A stretch of DNA of 64,000 nucleotides from Chlorobiota bacterium (GTDB lineage Bacteria > Bacteroidota > Ignavibacteria > OLB7). The notes under the pieces are model-generated. The model did no database searches, was not told where the DNA came from, and saw only the letters and a list, made by a program, of their open reading frames with translations. Below, piece by piece: positions 25,405 through 35,155 of this stretch (position 1 is its first letter; every line of letters starts with the position of its first letter). The stretch covers positions 1-64,000 of the forward strand of contig JADJXR010000001.1 in NCBI GenBank assembly GCA_016710285.1, given 5' to 3'. The position numbers and the translations under genes are program-made.

Positions 25405-27147
25405 ATGCTTCATCGTGCCGACCGCTTGCTTCGTTGCTTCCTCCTTCTGCTTGGCGTAGTTGGTGGCTTGGTTGTTGGCGGGCCGACGGCGGCGGCGCAA
25501 ACGCACGATGAAACCGCCGAAGCCACGCCGCACGGTCGCTGCCTCACGTTCGTGGTTGCTTCCGAGACTGAGCGGAAGAAGCTATCGGCCGAACTGCAGG
25601 GCGCATCTGCGGCATCGAACTTCGACGGCTCGCGCCCCTTCTTGCCCTTCTCGATCCCAAGCCGCAACAACCATTTCCTGATCCATTACACCCAAACCGG
25701 TGCCGATGCGGTCAGCAAGGTTGATAACAACGCCAACGGCATCCCCGATTACATTGATTCGGTGGATTTCTACATGGAGTATGCGTGGCAGATTGAGATT
25801 GAGGAATACGGCTTCCAAGCCCCCCCGCCCGACAATCAGAAGTCTGGAGAAGGGGGACCCGATTCCCGTTTGGATGTCTATGTCTGCAATATGCCCAGCG
25901 GCTTCTACGGCGCGGCATTTCCCGAAACGCAGAACCAACTTTCCGATGGCCGCGTCCCCTCCTTCCTTGTGGTGGATAACGACTACGACCCCGCTATCTA
26001 CAAGCAAACCAGCGGCATTGCTGCGCTGAAAGTCACCACTGCCCATGAGTTCAACCACATGGTCCAGTTCGGTTACCGCTGCGCGATTGCCCCGCTTTCC
26101 ACCATCAGCCAGAAGGCCTTGTATGAAGCCACCTCGGTCTGGTTCGAGCGCGTCGTCCATCCCGATGTTGATGACTACGAACAATACACCGATGCTTTCC
26201 TGGAGGCCCCGCAGAAATATGGCTTTGCCACCAATGAGGTTGATGATGGAGTGACCGGATACGCCCACATGCTCTACTTGGAATATCTATCCAAGCAGTT
26301 TGGGAAGAGCGTTGTGCGGGAGATTTGGGAAGAATTCCGCAGCCGCGAAAGCCTAAGCGCGATTGATGCCGCGCTTCGCAAACGGAGCTTTAACCTGCAG
26401 AACAGTTGGTGCCAGTTTGCCGAGTGGTGCTACTACACCGGCAAGCGCACGCGCGACACCCAATATTTCTACGACGCGGCCACGCTCAACCGCTCGCGTG
26501 GGATGCGAACGGCGGCCACGGCATCGCTTAGCAGTGGCGCGGCAATGGCCTCGGACCTTCTCTATCCCCTCAGTTTCGGGCTGTACCGGCTGGTGATCCC
26601 CACCGAAAACCCGAACGTGCGCGACACCGTTGACTACGTGGTGACGAACGCAAAATGGGACATCGCCAACGGAGCCGGTGGGCCGGGGGCAAAGCTGGAG
26701 GAGTTCACTCTGGAGTCCGACGCCGAGGATCGTTCCGGTTTCGCGGCAATCACCGCCGGGCAGGATACGGTGGTTTTCTACAAGCTCACCCTTCCCCATC
26801 AGCATTTCTGCATCAACCCAATCGTCAACGGGTCCAAGACCAATTTCATCGCCGTGAAGCCCTCGCCCCAGCCTTTTGTTGCCGATGGCGGGAACCAACT
26901 GGTGTTCGCGGTTGAGAGAACCGACCAGCTGATAAAGAACATCAAAGTTTGGATTTACTCCACCGCAGCCACACGGGTTCGGGAGCTTGAGCAGACGGAG
27001 CTTCAGGGGGCAAACAACCTGCTTGGGGTGGTTTGGGACGGGCGCGACAACGCCGGGCGGCTGGTTCCAACCGGGGTCTATCTCTACGAAATTTCCGTGA
27101 ACGGCGGGACCCCAACGCTTGGCAAAGTGGCGGTGATTGCCCCATGA
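25405..27147 (+). CDS. Secreted putative zinc metalloprotease (MXAN_6640-like) with C-terminal FlgD-like Ig domain
   Basis: This is a 580-residue exported protein. A signal peptide (FLLLLGVVGGLVVGGPTAAAQ) opens it. NNANGIPDYIDSV is a calcium-loop motif common in such proteases. The zinc site HEFNHMVQFGY is at residues 214-224, with a possible third ligand in ALYEATSVWFE, where the E lies downstream as in gluzincin-like families. The last 90 residues contain GVVWDGRDNAGRLVPTGVYLYEIS, a FlgD/CHU-type Ig-like repeat that often stands at the T9SS cargo end. Export by T9SS is an inference. The ABC ATPase gene overlaps its stop by four bases. Confidence 0.75.
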   Translation: MLHRADRLLRCFLLLLGVVGGLVVGGPTAAAQTHDETAEATPHGRCLTFVVASETERKKLSAELQGASAASNFDGSRPFLPFSIPSRNNHFLIHYTQTGADAVSKVDNNANGIPDYIDSVDFYMEYAWQIEIEEYGFQAPPPDNQKSGEGGPDSRLDVYVCNMPSGFYGAAFPETQNQLSDGRVPSFLVVDNDYDPAIYKQTSGIAALKVTTAHEFNHMVQFGYRCAIAPLSTISQKALYEATSVWFERVVHPDVDDYEQYTDAFLEAPQKYGFATNEVDDGVTGYAHMLYLEYLSKQFGKSVVREIWEEFRSRESLSAIDAALRKRSFNLQNSWCQFAEWCYYTGKRTRDTQYFYDAATLNRSRGMRTAATASLSSGAAMASDLLYPLSFGLYRLVIPTENPNVRDTVDYVVTNAKWDIANGAGGPGAKLEEFTLESDAEDRSGFAAITAGQDTVVFYKLTLPHQHFCINPIVNGSKTNFIAVKPSPQPFVADGGNQLVFAVERTDQLIKNIKVWIYSTAATRVRELEQTELQGANNLLGVVWDGRDNAGRLVPTGVYLYEISVNGGTPTLGKVAVIAP

Positions 27148-27773
27148 CCGCCCCACCCCGCCCCGCACTGAAGGTCGCCGGCATTGCCAAACAATTCGGG
27201 CTGCGGACGATTTTCTCCAACATCACTTTCCAGCTTGCTGCGGGCGATGTTTTGGCGGTTACGGGGAACAACGGCTCGGGGAAATCAACGCTGGTGAAGG
27301 TGCTGGCCAACGTGGCCGAACGCACCGAAGGGGCCGTGGAATGGAGCCTGCAAGAAACGCCCCTGCCGGATGAACAACTGCCGCAACATTTGGGATTTGT
27401 TGCCCCCTACCTTCAGCTTTACACCGAGTTCACCGCGTGGGAGCATTTGGAGATGGTGCAAAAACTGCGCGGGCTTCCGCTTGGGGAAGAGTATGGGAAG
27501 GAGTTGTTCCAGCGGTTTGGATTGTTGGGAAGGGAGCACGAGCTGCTCCGCACGTTCAGCAGTGGGATGCTTCAGCGGGTGAAGTTCATTTGCGCGCTGG
27601 CCCACTTGCCAACGTTCCTAATTCTTGATGAACCAACCACCAACCTGGACGAGAAGGGAATCGAAGCCATGCGCCAGATTGTGGCCGAAGGCGCGCCCAA
27701 CCGCATCACCATCATCGCCACCAACGATGCCGATGATTTAACGATGTGCTCGCTGCGGTTGGGGTTGGGGTAA
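27144..27773 (+). CDS. ABC transporter ATP-binding subunit
   Basis: The 209-residue ATPase has Walker A GNNGSGKST (about residues 41-49), the Q-loop region FVAPYLQLY, the signature FSSGMLQRVKF and Walker B FLILDEPTTNLDE. The H-loop region reads IIATNDADD, with Asn in place of the usual His. The ATG at 27144 overlaps the protease stop (ATGA), giving the most compact start. No permease gene is adjacent, so the substrate is unknown. The size and the short C-terminus resemble CcmA-like heme-exporter ATPases. The gene ends three bases before the convergent SRPBCC gene, with no terminator between. Confidence 0.86.
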   Translation: MTAPPRPALKVAGIAKQFGLRTIFSNITFQLAAGDVLAVTGNNGSGKSTLVKVLANVAERTEGAVEWSLQETPLPDEQLPQHLGFVAPYLQLYTEFTAWEHLEMVQKLRGLPLGEEYGKELFQRFGLLGREHELLRTFSSGMLQRVKFICALAHLPTFLILDEPTTNLDEKGIEAMRQIVAEGAPNRITIIATNDADDLTMCSLRLGLG

Positions 27774-27776
27774 GAT

Positions 27777-28214
27777 TCACTTCTCCCCCTCCGCCAATTC
27801 CTTTACTCGGTTCAGAGCTTTGGGGTAGTTGGTCTTGAAATACCCTTCTAATTCCGGCGGAACATCAAATGCCACGGTTAGCGTTGTTGCCCCGTTGCTT
27901 TCTGAGAGTGCGTAGGTTTCTTCGCCGCCGGTCCACTCATTGTCGCGCTCTTGCGCCCCTTCTTCCTGCGTGTCGGCACGGTGCCTGAGCAGAAGGAACT
28001 CGTTCACCGTGAGTTTCTCCACCAAACTTGTTACGCCGTAGCCACTTTCGGAGGAGATGAACTGGACCTCACTCCCTTCTTTCAAATCGCCCACCATGTA
28101 CGTTCCCGGGTCAATGATGCTTGCCCATTCACGGAGCGATTCGTCCTGCCACAAAGTCTCCCAAACTCTTTCTTTCGTGGCATTGATCTCAACGGAGAAT
28201 TGAAGTTCTTTCAT
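27777..28214 (-). CDS. SRPBCC/AHSA1-domain protein
   Basis: This is a 145-residue single-domain START-like protein. It begins MKELQFSVEINATKERVWETLWQ and has LREWASIIDPG after it, the typical helix-grip opening of AHSA1/polyketide-cyclase-like proteins. The end has TTLTVAFDVPPELEGYFK. The family binds hydrophobic ligands or chaperone partners. No specific role can be assigned. It is the last gene of a leftward group whose next gene is trmH, 63 bp upstream. Confidence 0.8.
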   Translation of the reverse strand: MKELQFSVEINATKERVWETLWQDESLREWASIIDPGTYMVGDLKEGSEVQFISSESGYGVTSLVEKLTVNEFLLLRHRADTQEEGAQERDNEWTGGEETYALSESNGATTLTVAFDVPPELEGYFKTNYPKALNRVKELAEGEK

Positions 28215-28277
28215 TTCTTCTTCGGTAGTTGTTGGTTCTGGGGCGGCTGCACCTGGTGGCGTGTCTTCTCCGCACCC

Positions 28278-28928
28278 TCATTTTCTTGCCCATTCCATCA
28301 CCAGCGATTCGACCATTTCGGGGGGGAACTGTGGTTTGGCGTACAGCCCGGCGGCTTCGCGCTGGCGGTAGGCTTCGTACAGGGTGACGGCGCAGGCAAC
28401 GGAGATGTTCAGGCTTTGAACCAGCCCTGTCATCGGGATCAGGAGGTTCCCGTCGGCAAGGCTTGAGGCCTGGGGCGACACCCCGCGATGCTCGTTCCCA
28501 AACACCAACGCCACGGGGCTGGCAAGGTCCAGCGTGTAAAGGCTTTGCGCCCGCTCGCTAAGGTCCGTGGCGTAAATCTGGCAGCCCTGCAAACGGAGCG
28601 CGCCGTAGCATTCCTCGATGGAGTCGTACCGCTGGATGTTCACCCATTTCCACGCGCTGGCCGAGCTTGTGCGGCCAATCTTCGGGAATTTTTCCTCCAC
28701 ATAGACCAGATGCACCATCCCCACGCCCACCGCTTCGCAGGTCCGGAGCACTGCCGAAACGTTGTGGGGATCGTGCACATCTTCCATCACCAGATGGAGC
28801 GTTGGCTGGCGGCGTTCGATGGTGGCCCGAAGCCGCGCAAGCCGCTGCTCGGTTCGGAACGCAGTGGGATCCACCACCAATGGATCAAGGGGTGGCTCGG
28901 GGATTGGGTCGTCGTAGTTTTTTCGCAT
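28278..28928 (-). CDS. trmH: tRNA (guanosine-2'-O-)-methyltransferase, TrmH family
   Basis: This 216-residue SPOUT methyltransferase is predicted to methylate the 2'-OH of G18 in tRNA. The three SPOUT motifs are present: VMEDVHDPHNVSAVLRTCEA (about residues 46-65), VALVFGNEHRGVS (knot, SAM binding) and LIPMTGLVQSLNISVACAV (knot end). The C-terminal PPEMVESLVMEWARK is the usual TrmH extension. It is 51 bp downstream of the Rel/SpoT gene. Confidence 0.9.
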   Translation of the reverse strand: MRKNYDDPIPEPPLDPLVVDPTAFRTEQRLARLRATIERRQPTLHLVMEDVHDPHNVSAVLRTCEAVGVGMVHLVYVEEKFPKIGRTSSASAWKWVNIQRYDSIEECYGALRLQGCQIYATDLSERAQSLYTLDLASPVALVFGNEHRGVSPQASSLADGNLLIPMTGLVQSLNISVACAVTLYEAYRQREAAGLYAKPQFPPEMVESLVMEWARK

Positions 28929-28979
28929 TTGTGGATTGGATATGCCGGGCGTTACCGCAGGCTTCCCGTCGCCGAGCCG

Positions 28980-31379
28980 TTACTCCCCGCTCCCCTGCTC
29001 GAACCGCTCCACGTTCTGGACGTTGCGGATTTTCCGCAGGCGTTCCATCAACCGGTGCAGGTGGTCAATGTTCTTCACGATCACCGTCAGCACCCCTTCG
29101 AACAGCGAGTCTTGCGACTCGATATTGACGCTTCGGATGTTGGTGTTTTGGTAGCTAAGAATGGCGTGGGTCAAGTCGTTCAAGATTCCCGGGCGGTCCT
29201 CCCCCGTCACCTTGATTGCCGATAAAAACTCGAACCCATCGGCGCTGGCAAACCGCACGTCAATAATCCGGTTGCTCATCTTCGGGTTCCGGAGCATCGC
29301 CAGCACGTTGCTGCACGTTACCCGATGGATGGTAACGCCTTTGCCGGTGGTGACAACGCCAATCACCTGGTCCCCGGGGATTGGGTTGCAGCATCCGGCG
29401 TAGGTGTATTTCATCCCCTGCAAGGTCCCGTCAACGATAATGCCGGTGGTGGTGGTGCGGGCATCGTTCACAAACCGGTTGTAGATGGCTTGCCCGTCAA
29501 GCGCGGAAACCTCCTCCTTTGGTTGCTGGGCCGCGGGGGATGCGGCCTTCATCCGGTCGCGAACCATGGCGACGGCGGCTTCCGGCGCAATCCGCTCGTA
29601 GCCAATCTCCGCAAAAAATTCACCACGATTCTCGAACCGCAGCTGGTGCGCCACCCGCTCCAATTCATCATCGTTGATGTGGAGTTTCTCCTTTTTGGCA
29701 CGGCGTTCAAACGCCTCGCGCCCGGCTTGGATGCGTTTGCGGTGGTCCTCGTTCAGCCATTTCCGCACGCCGCTGCGAGCCTTGTGGGTGACGGCGAACT
29801 TCTCCCAGTTGGCACTGGGAGTTTGGTTTTTGGAGGTCAAGATTTCTACTTGATCCCCCGATTTCAGTTCGGTATCCAGCGGGACAATCCTGCCGTTGAC
29901 CTTCGCGCCGATGCAATGCCACCCCACTTTGGAATGGATATCGAACGCAAAATCAATCGGGGTTGCGCCTTTCGGGAGGATGCGAAGCTCACCTTTGGGG
30001 GTAAACAAATAGATCTCATCCTGGAAAAGATTCAGCCGGAAACTCTCCAACACCTGCCCCGGAGCATCCTCGCCGGAGGTGGTCTCGAACACATCCCGAA
30101 TCCAATTGACCCACTCCTCAAGCTGGTGATCTTCCTGGATCAGCGGGTTGACGGAGGTCTCCTTGTAGATAAAATGCGCGGCCACCCCTTTCTCGGCAAT
30201 CTCGTGCATTTTGCGGCTGCGGATCTGGACCTCAAGCTGCCGCCCATCCGGCCCGATCACCGTGGTGTGGATGGACTGATAGCCATTCTTTTTTGGGACC
30301 GAAATGTAGTTTTTGAAGCGTTCGGGGACCGGCGTGTAGATTTCCGAGATGATGCCGTACACCGTGAAGCAGTCGTTCGGATGGTCGGTGTCAAGGATCA
30401 CCCGAATGGCGAACAGGTCGTGGATTTCATCCAGCGTCTTCCCCTGAATCAGCATCTTGTTGTAGATGGAGTACAGGTGCTTCGGGCGGCCAATCAGCTC
30501 AAATTTCCACCCCTCATCGGTCAGCCGCTCGTTGATTGGCTGGACGCACCGCTCGATGTACGCCTCCCGCTCCTGCCGTTTTGCGTTCAAGCTGAGCTTT
30601 AGCTGATTGTAGGCTTCCGTATTCAAGTACTTGAACGACAGGTCCTCCAACTCCCACTTGATATTCCCCAACCCGAAGCGGTGGGCGAACGGAGCAAAGA
30701 TGTCCAGCGTCTCCTTCGCCATGCGTTGCTGCTTTTGCGGGGAAAGGTATTCCAGGGTCCTCATGTTGTGCAGGCGGTCGGCAAACTTCACCAGCATCAC
30801 CCGAACGTCGTTGACCATCGAGAGGAGAAGTTTGCGGTAGCTTGCCGCCTGGGTCACCTCGTGGCTTTTGAAGACATCGGTGATTTTGGTTGCGCCGTCA
30901 ACAATCTCGGCAATCACCGGGCCGAACTCGGCGCGGATATCCTCGATGGTGTAATGGGTGTCCTCCACAACATCATGGAGGAGTGCCGAAGCAACGGAAA
31001 CATCATCCAGCGGAATCTCCTTTGCCACAATCAACGCCACGGCGAACGGGTGGGTCCAGTATGGCTCGCCCGAGGCGCGAATCGTGTTTTTGTGGGCATC
31101 AACGCACAGGTAGAACGCACGGCTGATTAAATCCGCATCGCAGTTCCGAAGGTTCCGCTTTGCGAACTCTAGCAAGGTCCCCAGCGCGGCGCGGGCTTGC
31201 GCCTTGTGCTTGGCCGAAAGGTCCACCGGCTCGTGAACGGGAAGGCCGTTGGGGTGGTCGGTACCGGAAGCGGAAGGGGCAGCCGGGGGCGCGACCGCAG
31301 CTTTCCGCTCGGCCTTCCGCACGCCGTTCCCTTTTGGGGATGGCTCAGATGTTGCTCCTTTATTCTTTTTCGTCACCAT
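28980..31379 (-). CDS. Bifunctional (p)ppGpp synthetase/hydrolase, Rel/SpoT family
   Basis: The 799-residue stringent-response enzyme makes and degrades (p)ppGpp. A charged N-terminal tail (1-55) precedes the hydrolase HD domain with an intact His135-Asp136 in SALLHDVVEDT. RLHNMRTL and the synthetase segment with RPKHLYSIYNKM, RFKNYISVPKKNGYQSIHTT and QIRSRKMHEIAEKG follow. A TGS domain (IYLFTPKGELRILPKG) and a C-terminal ACT domain (GEDRPGILNDLTHAI) end it. Both catalytic halves look intact, so it is a long bifunctional Rel rather than RelA. The GTP/ppGpp sensing motifs are not otherwise unusual. Confidence 0.94.
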   Translation of the reverse strand: MVTKKNKGATSEPSPKGNGVRKAERKAAVAPPAAPSASGTDHPNGLPVHEPVDLSAKHKAQARAALGTLLEFAKRNLRNCDADLISRAFYLCVDAHKNTIRASGEPYWTHPFAVALIVAKEIPLDDVSVASALLHDVVEDTHYTIEDIRAEFGPVIAEIVDGATKITDVFKSHEVTQAASYRKLLLSMVNDVRVMLVKFADRLHNMRTLEYLSPQKQQRMAKETLDIFAPFAHRFGLGNIKWELEDLSFKYLNTEAYNQLKLSLNAKRQEREAYIERCVQPINERLTDEGWKFELIGRPKHLYSIYNKMLIQGKTLDEIHDLFAIRVILDTDHPNDCFTVYGIISEIYTPVPERFKNYISVPKKNGYQSIHTTVIGPDGRQLEVQIRSRKMHEIAEKGVAAHFIYKETSVNPLIQEDHQLEEWVNWIRDVFETTSGEDAPGQVLESFRLNLFQDEIYLFTPKGELRILPKGATPIDFAFDIHSKVGWHCIGAKVNGRIVPLDTELKSGDQVEILTSKNQTPSANWEKFAVTHKARSGVRKWLNEDHRKRIQAGREAFERRAKKEKLHINDDELERVAHQLRFENRGEFFAEIGYERIAPEAAVAMVRDRMKAASPAAQQPKEEVSALDGQAIYNRFVNDARTTTTGIIVDGTLQGMKYTYAGCCNPIPGDQVIGVVTTGKGVTIHRVTCSNVLAMLRNPKMSNRIIDVRFASADGFEFLSAIKVTGEDRPGILNDLTHAILSYQNTNIRSVNIESQDSLFEGVLTVIVKNIDHLHRLMERLRKIRNVQNVERFEQGSGE

Positions 31380-31435
31380 GATTCAACTGATTGATAACCC
31401 GCTTCCGGCCCTCCCGATTTCATATCGCTCCCCTG

Positions 31436-32947
31436 TTATCCCTTTCCGTACACCCGCTCAATCTTCCGATCAAGGTAGGCAAGGAAGTCCGTTTCGGTCA
31501 GCGGGCGGCCGCAGATGTCGTTGGCCAACTGCGCAGCGTTTTTGGATTTTCCCCACTGGTGCAGGTTCTCCCGCAGCCACCCCAACAGGCTTCCGAACTC
31601 ACCCCGCGCAATCTGCTGGCGCAAGTCCGGCAGCTGCTCCGTTGCGCGGTTGAAGAACATTGCGGCATACAGTTTCCCCAGCGTGTAGCTGGCAAAGTAG
31701 CCGAACCCACCAAAGGACCAATGGATGTCCTGCAAGCAGCCCAACGAATCGTTCGGGGGGGCAATGCCCAGATACTCCTGCGATTTCTGATTCCAGACTG
31801 CGGGGATCTCCGCAACGCTCATCCGCCCGTTGATAAGGTCATCCTCAATCTCGAACCGGAGGATGATGTGCATGTTGTAAGTCAGCTCGTCGGCCTCAAC
31901 CCGGATGAAACTTGGCTTCATCACATTGATGGCCCGGAAGAAGCTGAGTGAATCGAACCCGGCAAGCCGGTCAGGGAAAGTTCCGGCAAGCTCTGGGAAC
32001 GCCCACTGCCAAAACTCCTCCGAACGCCCCACCATATTTTCCCACAGCAGCGACTGCGATTCATGGATTCCCATCGAGGTCCCGGCTGCAAGGGGTGTGC
32101 GGAGAAGCTGCGGCGCGAATCCTTGCTCGTACATCCCATGCCCGGCCTCGTGCATCAGCCCAAACAAGCAGCTGCGAAGGTCGTCGCGGAAGATGCGGGT
32201 TGTTAGGCGAACATCACTGCTGCCGAACGAGGTGCAGAACGGATGCGCCGAAAGATCCACCCGCCCGGTGTTGAAATCGAACCCAAGTTGCTGGATGATT
32301 TTTTTGGAGAACGCAAGCTGCTGCTCGGGGTCGAAATCGGTGAAAAGCACCGAGTCGTCGGGCGGCGCGCCGGCATCGGCAATTTTTTGCAGCAACTCCC
32401 CCGTCCCTTTCCGCAAGCGGTCGAACACCGGGCGGAGCTGCGAAGCCAACATCCCCGGCTCGTACTGGTCAATCAAGGCATCGTAAGGATTTTCGGCATA
32501 GCCGAAGTACTCCGCGGCCTGGCGTTTCAGCCCAACAATCTGCTCTAGCAATGGCGCGAAAATGCTGAAGTCCTGCTGCGCCCGCGCTTTCCTCCAGGCA
32601 TGGTGGGCCAGCGATTGCACCCGCGACATCTCCCGCACGAACTCATCGGGCAACTTGCGGGAACGCTCGAACTCGCGGTGGGATTCCTCCACCAATTTTT
32701 GCTCCCATCCCTCCAACTCTCCCCGCTCCGATTCCTGGCGGACGGTCTCCAGCATGGCGGCGTATTCGTCCGAGGTTGCCATTTGGTGGGTCAGGGTCTC
32801 CAGCGTGGCCGATTGCTCGGCACGGACGGCAGCGGCTCCATCCGGCATATAGGTTTCTTGATCCCAATGGAGAAGCGAACTGGCGGCGCGCAGATCGCTG
32901 ACGGTGCGGGCGCGGTCAAGGAAGTTGGTAAATGTGGCTGTTGGCAT
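31436..32947 (-). CDS. M32 family metallocarboxypeptidase (Taq carboxypeptidase type)
   Basis: This 503-residue cytoplasmic zinc carboxypeptidase removes C-terminal residues from peptides. The zinc motif HEAGH is at 266-270, with the third ligand Glu296 in GIHESQSLLWENMVGR. DDLRSCLFGLMHEAGHGMYE and the C-terminal GKLYAAMFF are M32 signatures. Length matches the family (about 500). The ATG at 32947 begins the conserved helix. Upstream in-frame sequence belongs to the overlapping DUF2851 gene, whose 3' end it overlaps by 32 bp. Confidence 0.92.
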   Translation of the reverse strand: MPTATFTNFLDRARTVSDLRAASSLLHWDQETYMPDGAAAVRAEQSATLETLTHQMATSDEYAAMLETVRQESERGELEGWEQKLVEESHREFERSRKLPDEFVREMSRVQSLAHHAWRKARAQQDFSIFAPLLEQIVGLKRQAAEYFGYAENPYDALIDQYEPGMLASQLRPVFDRLRKGTGELLQKIADAGAPPDDSVLFTDFDPEQQLAFSKKIIQQLGFDFNTGRVDLSAHPFCTSFGSSDVRLTTRIFRDDLRSCLFGLMHEAGHGMYEQGFAPQLLRTPLAAGTSMGIHESQSLLWENMVGRSEEFWQWAFPELAGTFPDRLAGFDSLSFFRAINVMKPSFIRVEADELTYNMHIILRFEIEDDLINGRMSVAEIPAVWNQKSQEYLGIAPPNDSLGCLQDIHWSFGGFGYFASYTLGKLYAAMFFNRATEQLPDLRQQIARGEFGSLLGWLRENLHQWGKSKNAAQLANDICGRPLTETDFLAYLDRKIERVYGKG

Positions 32948-34199
32948 ACTCGGAAAATCGTCGTTGAATAGTGTACGGATTGCCGAACGGATCGGCGACA
33001 AACGAAAGGCCGGAGCGGTCCGGCTGGACGTAGCGTTGGTAGAACTCGATGGCCCCCTGCTGCCAGAACGCACCAACCAGCCTTTCGCGGCGAAGGTAGC
33101 GTTCCTCAACCGTGCGGATCAACCGGTTGGTCGCGAACGTTGGCAAGCTGCGGTAGCAGATGCACGCAGCACGGAGCAGATCGTTCCGTTCGGCCAGCAA
33201 TCCTCCGGCCAGCGCAACCGGAAGGAAGGCATTCAGGACCACCTCGCCAGCCCGGTCATCGCCCAGCAATCCCCCAATCCCTCCCCACTGCTGAAGCCGC
33301 GCAACCAGCGGCTGGAACGGCGTTGCTTCGTTCAAAAGAATCTGGAAAAGATTGGGAAGAAGCTCATGCTGATGCAGATCAAACAGAAGCAACGCCGCCG
33401 ACCACAACCGATACTCCGGCAGGTTGTGCGGGCGGGACCGCACGTCCCACTGAAGCGCGGGAATTGCGGCGGAGCCAAGCGTTGCCAGAATCGCCCGGGT
33501 TCGCGCCGCCCCGAACATCCCTTCGCCAACCCGTTGCAACCGCTCGGACGGGTATCCCGCTCCGCCAAGAATCGCCCGCGCAAGTTGCTGGAACGTAGCG
33601 GAACGGAGGTCCGCTTCCTGGCCGATGGCAAGCTCCGCAAGGCTTCGCATCGGGGCGCGGTTGCGGCTGAATCCAAGCGCGTCGAACGTCCGCCGAAGGA
33701 ATTCGTGGCGAAGGTGCGTTCCCACCGTTGCCCCCCCCTGCCGCGCCCGCAAAATTTCCGTTGCGCGCCGCAGGAACCTTCCCCACGAAAGGTCGCGAAG
33801 AAGATCGGCAGAAACGGAATCGGGGAACACGGCGTGCGGCGGTTCGGTTTCCGGCACGCGAAGAAGCTGGTCCCAGCAGAGCGTTGGGATTGGCAACCGC
33901 GCCGTTGCTGCGGGCTGGGCAACAACATGAAGAATCACTTGCTGGTAGGCGGGGTCGTGCTGGTGGCCATGCAGGAACCAATCGTTCTCGTGGCGGTGCA
34001 TCTCCACCGCACCGGTTTTCAGCACGCCGTTGGCCAGCATCACCGCATCCAAAAAATCTGGCCCCGGCCCAGTGTTCCGATGCCCCGGCGACAGCAGGTG
34101 AATCCGCTCCCCGCCCCGGCAAAGGAACTCAGTCCCGGGGATTGCCCGCTGGGTCCAGAGCGGGTAGAGTGTGGATTCTTTGGTGCAGGGTTCGGCCAT
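32916..34199 (-). CDS. DUF2851 family protein
   Basis: The 427-residue protein matches the DUF2851 family by layout and motifs. They are LYPLWTQRAIPGTEFLCRGGERI, then HRNTGPGPDFLDAVM and TGAVEMHRHENDWFLHGHQHD near the N-terminus, where the conserved Glu/His residues suggest a nuclease-like metal site. A helical C-terminal half ends in FSEYANSHIYQLP. No function is established for the family. The ATG at 34199 was chosen over 34223 because it starts just before the conserved block. It overlaps the M32 gene, implying coupled translation. Confidence 0.75.
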   Translation of the reverse strand: MAEPCTKESTLYPLWTQRAIPGTEFLCRGGERIHLLSPGHRNTGPGPDFLDAVMLANGVLKTGAVEMHRHENDWFLHGHQHDPAYQQVILHVVAQPAATARLPIPTLCWDQLLRVPETEPPHAVFPDSVSADLLRDLSWGRFLRRATEILRARQGGATVGTHLRHEFLRRTFDALGFSRNRAPMRSLAELAIGQEADLRSATFQQLARAILGGAGYPSERLQRVGEGMFGAARTRAILATLGSAAIPALQWDVRSRPHNLPEYRLWSAALLLFDLHQHELLPNLFQILLNEATPFQPLVARLQQWGGIGGLLGDDRAGEVVLNAFLPVALAGGLLAERNDLLRAACICYRSLPTFATNRLIRTVEERYLRRERLVGAFWQQGAIEFYQRYVQPDRSGLSFVADPFGNPYTIQRRFSEYANSHIYQLP

Positions 34200-34267
34200 T
34201 GCAGCGCGTGGGATCGGTGTCAATACAACCTTTGGTGGAAAAGGGGAACTGGCTTGTGGGAAGCCAC

Positions 34268-35080
34268 TCAGGCGGCCGGAACTCCATCGCGCAATTCTTC
34301 GGCAAACTTCAGCGCGGCGGCGCGTGCGGCCTGCGCAAAATCATCCCCTTTGCTTGCGGCGATAATCCCCCGCGAAACGTTGATGAAGGCCGCGCCGCCG
34401 TTGTTGGCGGCCATCACCGCCGCCGCATCGCCCCCTTGCGCCCCAACGCCCGGGATCAGCAATGGAATATCTGGGCCAACGTGTTCGCGGATTCGGGCAA
34501 GCTCTTCCGGGTGGGTTGCGCCCACCACAAAGCCCAGGTCGCCGGTGGAAGCAAAGGCATCCAAGCAGCGGTCAATCACGTGCAAGTAGATCGGCTTCCC
34601 CCCCGACTCAATCCGCTGGAATTCCTGCGAGCCAGGGTTGGAGGTCAGTGCCAGAACGAATTTGCAGGTCCCTTCAAACTTAAAGTATGGCTTCAAGGTG
34701 TCGGTCCCCATGTACGGGTTCAGGGTGATGGCATCGAACGGCATTGCTTCAAGGAATGCTTGGGCGTAGCGTTCGGCGGTGTTGCCAATGTCGCCCCGTT
34801 TGGCATCGGCAATTTTGATGACGTGTGGGGGGATTGCCGCAAGCGTCTGGCGCAGCGCGTCCATCCCCCGTTGCCCGGCAGCTTCGTAGAACGCAAGGTT
34901 TGGTTTGTAGGCAATGGCCAAATCGGCAGTGGCATCCACGATTGCTTGATTGAACGCAAGCATCGGGTCGTCGGCTTCGCGCACAACGCTTGGGAGCAGT
35001 GCAAGGTCGGTATCCAGCCCAACGCACAACCGGCTTCCGGTGCGCGCAAACGCTTGGGCGTAGCGATCAAGAAATGACAT
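34268..35080 (-). CDS. pyrF: Orotidine 5'-phosphate decarboxylase (type 2)
   Basis: This enzyme decarboxylates OMP to UMP in pyrimidine synthesis. The 270-residue TIM barrel has LCVGLDTDLALLP, the substrate motif AYKPNLAFYE and the catalytic Asp-Lys-Asp triad in DAKRGDIGNT (Asp92, Lys94, Asp97). LTSNPGSQEFQ and LIPGVGAQGGD mark the type 2 (longer, Mycobacterium/Bacteroidota-like) subfamily. The ATG at 35080 is chosen because it starts at the conserved MSFLDRYAQA. It is separated from the M48 protease gene by 75 bp. Confidence 0.93.
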   Translation of the reverse strand: MSFLDRYAQAFARTGSRLCVGLDTDLALLPSVVREADDPMLAFNQAIVDATADLAIAYKPNLAFYEAAGQRGMDALRQTLAAIPPHVIKIADAKRGDIGNTAERYAQAFLEAMPFDAITLNPYMGTDTLKPYFKFEGTCKFVLALTSNPGSQEFQRIESGGKPIYLHVIDRCLDAFASTGDLGFVVGATHPEELARIREHVGPDIPLLIPGVGAQGGDAAAVMAANNGGAAFINVSRGIIAASKGDDFAQAARAAALKFAEELRDGVPAA

Positions 35081-35155
35081 ATCAGGAATGTTGGGTTTCG
35101 GTTGTCGGCAATCGGTGATTGGTGGAGGAGGGATTCTCATCCCCCCCCCACATTT

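Noticed and set aside
32904..34589. 561-codon plus-strand frame opposite the DUF2851 gene
   Set aside because: Arg/Pro/Ser-rich translation without any motif, no ribosome site, and fully antisense to recognised genes.
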